From: Pseudomonadota bacterium
GTDB taxonomy: Bacteria > Desulfobacterota > Desulfobaccia > Desulfobaccales > 0-14-0-80-60-11
Direction of reading: 5' to 3'
Assembly: GCA_018897875.1 (NCBI GenBank)
Contig: JAHIKF010000239.1
Coordinates: forward strand, 1 to 10,206
Length of the DNA stretch: 10,206 nucleotides
Positions 5,835 through 10,206 of the stretch are shown piece after piece. How positions within the stretch are numbered: the stretch's first letter is position 1; every line of letters begins with the position of its first letter. The notes under the pieces are model-generated. The model made no database searches, was not told where the DNA came from, and saw only the letters and a program-made list of their open reading frames with translations. A program made the position numbers and the translations under genes.

Positions 5835-7019
5835 ATGCGCCTGAAGATCGATCGGGAAACCTTGTTGAGGGGAGTGGGACGAACCCTGGGAGTAGTGGAC
5901 CGCCGGGGCACCATGCCCATTCTGGCCAATTTTCTCCTGCAAACCGATGAAAACCGGGTGATCATTTCCGCCACCGACCTGGAGGTAAGCTTCCGGGGCT
6001 TCTACCCGGCGGAAGTGCAAGAGCACGGGGCCCTCACGGTTCAGGCCCACTACTTCTATAATCTGATCAAGGAGTTGCCCGGGGAGACCCTGTACCTCGA
6101 AGGCACGGAAAATTCCAACCTGAAGATCCAGATGGGGGATGCCCGGTACCAGCTCCATGGCCTGCCGGCGGACCAGTTTCCCCCGGTGCCGGAGATCACC
6201 GACCAGGAACTGGTGCAGGTGGAGAGCGGTATGGTCAAGGAGATGATCGAAAAGACCATCTTTTCCGTTTCGGCCGACGACCTCCAGTACCACCTCTCCA
6301 GCATCTTTTGGGAGCGGGTGGGAATTCCGCGTCTTGATCCGGCGCCGGATCAACCCCTGGAGGAAGGGGTAGAACCTGAACTGGACTACTGGCTGCGCCT
6401 GATCTCCACCGACGGCCACCGCCTCACCCTGATTGAACGCCCCCTGGCGGAATCGGGCCAGTTTCCCATGGACAAAGGCATCCTCATCCCCCGGAAAGGC
6501 ATGGCGGAAGTCATCCGCTTCCTGGCGGAGGAAGAAAAGGTCTCCCTGGGCCTGGGCAAACAGAGCCTGGCGCTGAAAGCGGACGACCGCTACCTCTTCA
6601 TCCGGCTCTTAACGGACAAGAAATTTCCTGACTACCGCCGCATCATCCCCGAGAGCTTCACCTACCGCTTCGCCATCAACCGGCGGCTGTTGTTCGACAC
6701 CATCCGGCGGATTGCGCTGTTGTCCACCGAGCGCTTTAAAGGCGTGATCTTAAAGCTTATGCCCGACCACCTGGAAGTCACCTTCAACAACCCGGAAGTG
6801 GGGGAAGGCCGGGAAGTGGTGGGCCTGCTCATGGAGCAGGGCGACCCCGGGGGCCTCCCCATGGAGATCGGCTTTAACGCCCGGTACTTCCTGGAGCCCT
6901 TGAACGCCATCGCCAGCGACATGGTGCTCCTCCAGGTTAACGAAAAGGACCGCCCCTGCTGCCTGGCGGACCAGACGGACCCCCATTACCTCAGCATTAT
7001 TATGCCCATGAGCCTTTAA
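5835..7019 (+). CDS. dnaN: DNA polymerase III beta subunit (sliding clamp)
   Basis: A 394-residue protein, slightly longer than the usual 366-380. It forms a ring around DNA that tethers the replicative polymerase and recruits repair and ligation partners. The start MRLKIDRETLLRGVGRTLGVVDRRGTMPIL matches the family, with ATDLEVSF at 46-53 and domain I to about 120. The second domain includes STDGHRLTLIERPL (191-204); the third has LLSTERFKGVIL (295-306), NNPEVGEGREVV (318-329) and the closing MPMSL. A proline- and acid-rich insertion of about 20 residues (about 161-186) lies just before STDGHRL, where most clamps have only a short loop. AGGAG at 5821-5825 lies nine bases before the ATG. The upstream spacer holds DnaA-box-like sites. 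gyrB lies 1.16 kb downstream. Confidence 0.95.
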   Translation: MRLKIDRETLLRGVGRTLGVVDRRGTMPILANFLLQTDENRVIISATDLEVSFRGFYPAEVQEHGALTVQAHYFYNLIKELPGETLYLEGTENSNLKIQMGDARYQLHGLPADQFPPVPEITDQELVQVESGMVKEMIEKTIFSVSADDLQYHLSSIFWERVGIPRLDPAPDQPLEEGVEPELDYWLRLISTDGHRLTLIERPLAESGQFPMDKGILIPRKGMAEVIRFLAEEEKVSLGLGKQSLALKADDRYLFIRLLTDKKFPDYRRIIPESFTYRFAINRRLLFDTIRRIALLSTERFKGVILKLMPDHLEVTFNNPEVGEGREVVGLLMEQGDPGGLPMEIGFNARYFLEPLNAIASDMVLLQVNEKDRPCCLADQTDPHYLSIIMPMSL

Positions 7020-7030
7020 AGACAGGTTCT

Positions 7031-7060
7031 GGGTTTTAGGTTTTGGGTTCTGGGGTTGGG
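7031..7060 (+). repeat. G/T-rich tract with quadruplex potential after dnaN
   Basis: Just after the dnaN stop the + strand has runs GGG, GGG, GGGG and GGG (plus one GG) separated by T-rich loops, within repeated GGTTTT/GGGTTCT-like units. Four runs of three or more G satisfy the simple pattern for an intramolecular G-quadruplex, although the first loop is 11 bases. Simple slippage repeats explain the composition equally well. Confidence 0.5.
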
Positions 7061-7114
7061 CGTGTAGAGCGTGAAGGGTGCGCACCGCGCACCATGGGTT
7101 TGTTCCGAAAAGTT

Positions 7115-7173
7115 TTTGGTGGCACCGGCATCTTGCCGGTGCGGTGCACAGGCTGGAAGCCTGTGCCACCAAA
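7115..7173. repeat. Double-hairpin dispersed repeat (REP/MITE-like)
   Basis: Two adjacent hairpins: GCACCGGC (7122-7129)/GCCGGTGC (7135-7142), loop ATCTT; and GCACAGGCT (7146-7154)/AGCCTGTGC (7158-7166), loop GGA. Outer arms TTTGGTGGCAC (7115-7125) and GTGCCACCAAA (7163-7173) close the whole unit, so it can also fold as one long hairpin. The CCGGCATCTTGCCGG and CAGGCTGGAAGCCTG cores resemble widespread intergenic palindromes that are often mistranslated as TGILPV...GWKPVPP. The function is unknown. Confidence 0.75.
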
Positions 7174-7192
7174 GCCCGCCGTGCGAGGATCA

Positions 7193-7642
7193 ATGGAAGA
7201 AAATAAAGCACTGAAGCGTTTCGGCGAACTCGTGGGTTACACCGAGGCGGATTTAAAACATTTTGAGCCCGGAGACCCCCGCCTGCGCCAGATGGAGCGG
7301 CTGGGCCGGGCCGCGGCCCGCTATTCCATCGCCGTTGAGGTGGTCAAGGCCTGGAACTGCAATTCGGGATACCAGGAGGGCGATACATTTATCCTGGACG
7401 TGGACGGCAATTTCATCACCAAGTTCTGTCCCTCCCGACTGTGTGTTTACGCCATCTCGCAGTTGGCGGTGCCGGTGGCCCTGATCAACGAGCGCCTGAG
7501 CGAAGGCCTGGACCCCAACCAGTTTCATTTCATGCACCAGGTCCGCTGCCTGGACGTGGGCGTCGCCTGCGGCGGCTACGGCGAAGTGAGGTTTGAGGTC
7601 AAGGTAGTGCCCCGGGTTAAGGAGTCGAAGCCGCGCCCTTGA
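7193..7642 (+). CDS. Conserved-looking small protein with five cysteines, function unknown
   Basis: A 149-residue protein from ATG 7193 with GAGGA at 7185-7189, three bases before it. The frame stays open upstream to 7043, but that part translates the double-hairpin repeat and is rejected. The N-terminal 40 residues are charged and helical-looking. From residue 45 the chain reads SIAVEVVKAWNCNSGYQEGD, then ILDVDGNFITKFCPSRLCVY (68-86), and later VRCLDVGVACGGYGEVRFEV (117-136). Cysteines lie at 56, 79, 84, 119 and 126. The pattern of an EGD.F.LD...CP..LC core recalls the TIGR04076 type of small proteins, but I am not certain of this. Clustered cysteines suggest metal binding or a redox role. 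There is no signal peptide or membrane segment. It lies between dnaN and a CGGC-like gene, all co-directional. Confidence 0.8.
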   Translation: MEENKALKRFGELVGYTEADLKHFEPGDPRLRQMERLGRAAARYSIAVEVVKAWNCNSGYQEGDTFILDVDGNFITKFCPSRLCVYAISQLAVPVALINERLSEGLDPNQFHFMHQVRCLDVGVACGGYGEVRFEVKVVPRVKESKPRP

Positions 7643-7649
7643 GAAACGC

Positions 7650-7670
7650 CGGGTCGGCACAGCCCACCCG
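7650..7670. repeat. Short imperfect hairpin between two small genes
   Basis: CGGGTCGGC (7650-7658) and GCCCACCCG (7662-7670) pair with one mismatch around ACA, eight bases after the upstream stop. The minus-strand reading GGGTGGGCTGTGCCGACCC resembles a dispersed element often mistranslated as GWAVPT. It may act as a transcript-end hairpin, but no T-run follows. Confidence 0.5.
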
Positions 7671-7696
7671 ATATTCTGCCCACCGGAAACCACCTC

Positions 7697-8152
7697 ATGG
7701 CCCGTATCGCGATTCTCACCTGTTCAAATTGCACCCAGGACAGTAACTGCGCTTCCGTGGTGTGTCTGGCGGATATGAGAAAGCGCCGGGGGTTTTTCCA
7801 GGCGTATCCGCAAGATGAGCCGCTGGATTTAATCGGCATCATTAATTGCGCCGGCTGCCCCACGCTTGCCGCGCCGGAAAAAATTCTCAAACGAGTCCGG
7901 GCGGTGGCCGAATTCCACCTGGACGCCCTGCATCTGTCCTTCTGTATGGTGACCTTATGTCCCTTTATCAAATCTTATACGGCATTGATAAAACGTGAGT
8001 TTCCTGGTATAAATATCGTGATGGGGACCCATCAACCGGCAGATCGCGACCGCTTCATGCAGGGGGTCAAAGAGCTGCTGTGCCAGACTTTGGCCGCGCC
8101 CCAAACCATGAATGATTTGATCCGGGGAACCTTAAAGATTCCCCAGGAGTGA
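7697..8152 (+). CDS. CGGC-domain-like cysteine-rich protein
   Basis: A 151-residue protein from ATG 7697; the only ribosome-site-like sequence is CGGAAA about ten bases upstream, so initiation may be weak or coupled. The CGGC domain family (putative metal-binding) is suggested by an N-terminal ARIAILTCSNCTQDSNCASVVCL (2-24, C9, C12, C18, C23), a LIGIINCAGCPT motif (45-56, C51 and C54), LSFCMVTLCPF (80-90) and MGTHQP (109-114), like the GTH ending of that domain. The signature CGGC itself is CAGC here, a one-residue change. Nine cysteines in total suggest metal or Fe-S binding, although the ligand is unknown. There is no signal peptide. It ends 25 bases before the gyrB start and probably shares its transcript. 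Its position between dnaN and gyrB is unusual. Confidence 0.8.
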   Translation: MARIAILTCSNCTQDSNCASVVCLADMRKRRGFFQAYPQDEPLDLIGIINCAGCPTLAAPEKILKRVRAVAEFHLDALHLSFCMVTLCPFIKSYTALIKREFPGINIVMGTHQPADRDRFMQGVKELLCQTLAAPQTMNDLIRGTLKIPQE

Positions 8153-8177
8153 TTAATTTTTTAAGAGGAGTAACCCT

Positions 8178-10206
8178 TTGCCTGAAAAAGATTCAAATGT
8201 AGGTAGCGGTAGCCCAGTGCTTTCTGGTGAAGGGAAAAGAAACGCCGAGTACGACGCCGACAAGATTCAGGTCCTCAAGGGCCTGGAGCCCGTGCGGGAA
8301 CGGCCGGCCATGTTCATCGGCAATACCGGCCCCGAAGGCCTCCACCACCTGGTCTATGAAGTGGTGGACAACTCCATCGACGAGGCCATGGGCGGGCATT
8401 GCAACGAAATCAAGGTCACCGTCCATTCTGATAACAGCGTCACCGTGGAAGACAATGGCCGGGGCATTCCCGTGGACCTGCACCCCGGCGAAAACCTGCC
8501 CGCGGTGGAGGTGGTCATGACCCGCCTCCACGCCGGCGGCAAGTTCGATTCCGGCGCCTACAAGGTCTCCGGCGGCCTCCACGGCGTCGGCGTCTCGGTG
8601 GTCAACGCCTTGTCCGCCTACCTGGAGGTGGAGATCCGCCGGGACGGCAAGGTCTATCACCAGCGCTACGAGCGGGGCAAGACCGCGACGCCCTTGACCG
8701 TCACCGGCAAGACCAAGGGCCGGGGCACCAAGGTGACCTTTTTCCCCGATGGACAAATTTTTGCCGAGATCAACTTCAGCTACGACCTTTTGGCCCAGCG
8801 CCTCCGGGAGCTCTCCTTCCTCAACGGCGGGGTGCGCATCAATCTGGTGGAAGAGCTTTCGGGCCGCAAGAACGAATTTATCTACGAAGGCGGTATCGTC
8901 TCCTTCGTCCAGTACCTCAACCGCAACAAGACCCCCATCCATCCGGACCCCATTTATTTATCCGGGGCTAAGGGCGGCATCCAGATGGAGATCGCCTGTC
9001 AGTATAACGACACCTACAACGAGCAGATTTTCACCTTTGCCAACAACATCAACACCCGGGAAGGCGGCTCGCATCTGAGTGGCTTCAAGGCCGGGCTCAC
9101 CCGGGCCATCAATCAGTACCTGGGCGCCAGCGACCTGCCGAAAAATCTCAAAAACGGCCACCTCCAGGGTGAGGACGTCCGGGAGGGCCTCATCGCGGTG
9201 ATCAGCGTCAAGCTGCCCCACCCGCAGTTCGAGGGCCAGACCAAGACCAAGCTGGGCAACAGCGAGGTCAAAGGCCTGGTGGAAAACATGCTCTACGAGC
9301 ATCTCTTAACGTTCTTGGGGGAAAACCCGGTGGTGGCCAAGCGCATCCTCACCAAGCTCCTGGATGCGGCGAGGGCCCGGGAGGCGGCGCGCCGCGCCCG
9401 GGACCTGGTGCGCAAGAAAGGGGCCTTTGGGGACATGACCCTGCCGGGGAAGCTGGCCGACTGCCAGGAACGGGACCCGGCCCGGCGGGAGATCTACCTG
9501 GTGGAGGGCGACTCCGCCGGCGGCTCCGCCAAGCAGGCCCGGGACCGGCGCTTCCAGGCCATCCTGCCCCTGAAGGGCAAGATCATCAACGTGGAGAAGG
9601 CCCGGTTCGAAAAGATGCTGGAAAACCAGGAGATTCGCACCCTGATCTCCTCCCTGGGCTCCGACCTGTCTCAAGACGTGGTCAGCATGGACGACCTGCG
9701 CTACCACAAGGTCATCATCATGACGGACGCGGACGTGGACGGGGCCCACATCCGCACCCTGCTCCTGACCTTTTTCTACCGCCAGCTTGAGGAATTGGTA
9801 AAGGGCGGCTACCTCTACATCGCCCAGCCCCCTCTGTACCGGCTGACCCGGGGCAACGAAAAGACGTATCTCAAAGATGACGCGGAATTCAAAAAATACC
9901 TGCTGGCCCGGGGCATCGAAAAGAAGCGCCTGCGCCTGGGTCCCCAGCGGACCCTGGAAGGCGCCCCCCTATCTGAGGCCCTGGAGCAGGTGATCGCCTA
10001 CCAGGAATATTTCCAGCGCTTCGCCAAGCGAGGCCTGGCCCGGGAAGTTTTGCAACTGCTCCTTTCGCACGGTATGGTCTCCAAAGACGATCTGCGCCAC
10101 GAGGCGCGCCTGGAAACCCTGGTGGCGGCCCTGAATGCCAATCCCCGGTGGACGGCCATGCTTTCGGCCGACGAAGAGCACCAGTCCTGGGCCGTCATCA
10201 TCAACT
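8178..10206 (+). CDS. gyrB: DNA gyrase subunit B (runs off right edge)
   Basis: Open from TTG 8178 to the window end, 676 codons visible; the family's Gram-negative form is about 800. AGAGGAG at 8164-8170 lies seven bases before the TTG, and no better start exists nearby. Gyrase B hydrolyses ATP to drive negative supercoiling with GyrA. The ATPase part shows EVVDNSIDEA (E61 base, N65 metal), DNGRGIP (92-98), GGLHGVG (132-138) and EGQTKTKLGN (352-361, K356). The TOPRIM part shows VEGDSAGGSAKQARDR (442-457, E443) and IIMTDADVDGAHIRTLLL (513-530, D517, D519, D521). All are offset by 19 from E. coli, so the protein has an N-terminal extension of about 19 polar residues. After LYIAQPPLYRLTRG a Gram-negative-type insertion begins (about 555 onward), favouring GyrB over ParE. 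The end and the final domain are missing from the window. Confidence 0.96.
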   Translation, partial: MPEKDSNVGSGSPVLSGEGKRNAEYDADKIQVLKGLEPVRERPAMFIGNTGPEGLHHLVYEVVDNSIDEAMGGHCNEIKVTVHSDNSVTVEDNGRGIPVDLHPGENLPAVEVVMTRLHAGGKFDSGAYKVSGGLHGVGVSVVNALSAYLEVEIRRDGKVYHQRYERGKTATPLTVTGKTKGRGTKVTFFPDGQIFAEINFSYDLLAQRLRELSFLNGGVRINLVEELSGRKNEFIYEGGIVSFVQYLNRNKTPIHPDPIYLSGAKGGIQMEIACQYNDTYNEQIFTFANNINTREGGSHLSGFKAGLTRAINQYLGASDLPKNLKNGHLQGEDVREGLIAVISVKLPHPQFEGQTKTKLGNSEVKGLVENMLYEHLLTFLGENPVVAKRILTKLLDAARAREAARRARDLVRKKGAFGDMTLPGKLADCQERDPARREIYLVEGDSAGGSAKQARDRRFQAILPLKGKIINVEKARFEKMLENQEIRTLISSLGSDLSQDVVSMDDLRYHKVIIMTDADVDGAHIRTLLLTFFYRQLEELVKGGYLYIAQPPLYRLTRGNEKTYLKDDAEFKKYLLARGIEKKRLRLGPQRTLEGAPLSEALEQVIAYQEYFQRFAKRGLAREVLQLLLSHGMVSKDDLRHEARLETLVAALNANPRWTAMLSADEEHQSWAVIIN

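Noticed and set aside
7043..7192. Upstream extension of the 149-residue protein
   Set aside because: Translates the G/T-rich tract and double-hairpin repeat (TGILPV...GWKPVPP), a known kind of mis-start; a ribosome site precedes ATG 7193.
8193..8942. 249-residue antisense frame opposite gyrB
   Set aside because: Shadow of conserved gyrB ATPase motifs.
1..10206. CRISPR array, tRNA or rRNA genes
   Set aside because: No regularly spaced repeats, and no tRNA- or rRNA-like sequence noticed on reading the window.

Overview
The window reads as a chromosomal segment of a GC-rich, probably anaerobic bacterium. The dnaN/gyrB neighbourhood, a GyrB carrying the Gram-negative-type insertion, an E. coli-like [4Fe-4S]-class dihydroxy-acid dehydratase and several short palindromic repeats resembling families I associate with former Deltaproteobacteria (Desulfobacterota) suggest that group. 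This taxonomic call is inference; no rRNA gene is present. Apart from the first ~320 bases, every gene lies on the + strand.

Region 1 (1-494) is accessory and AT-rich. A left-edge partial HTH protein resembling an IS630-type transposase is encoded on the minus strand, with its own TTGACA/TATATT promoter. It lies directly downstream of the 5' end of a beta-family (phage T4 beta-like) gene, also minus strand, whose reading frame stops after 34 codons. The simplest reading is an IS insertion that cut the beta-family gene; a sigma-54-like promoter sits upstream of it.

Region 2 (528-5506) is a tight three-gene set: a UDPGP-superfamily (eukaryotic UDP-sugar pyrophosphorylase-like) protein, an RNase E/G family ribonuclease with a repetitive Pro/Arg-rich tail, and ilvD. 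Gaps are 2 and 12 bases, so one transcript is likely.

Region 3 (5507-5834) is a 328-base gap holding a long near-perfect palindrome, a strongly AT-rich tract, a GC hairpin, three DnaA-box-like nonamers and a possible 26-codon ORF. Because dnaN follows, it is a candidate replication-origin or DnaA-control region.

Region 4 (5835-10206) runs dnaN (sliding clamp), an unrecognised cysteine-containing protein, a CGGC-domain-like protein, then gyrB (TTG start, cut by the window end). In many bacteria recF lies between dnaN and gyrB; here two small cysteine-bearing genes, bordered by palindromic repeats, take that place. The replication genes supply the clamp and the supercoiling enzyme. The role of the two small genes cannot be read from sequence, though their cysteine patterns suggest metal or redox chemistry.
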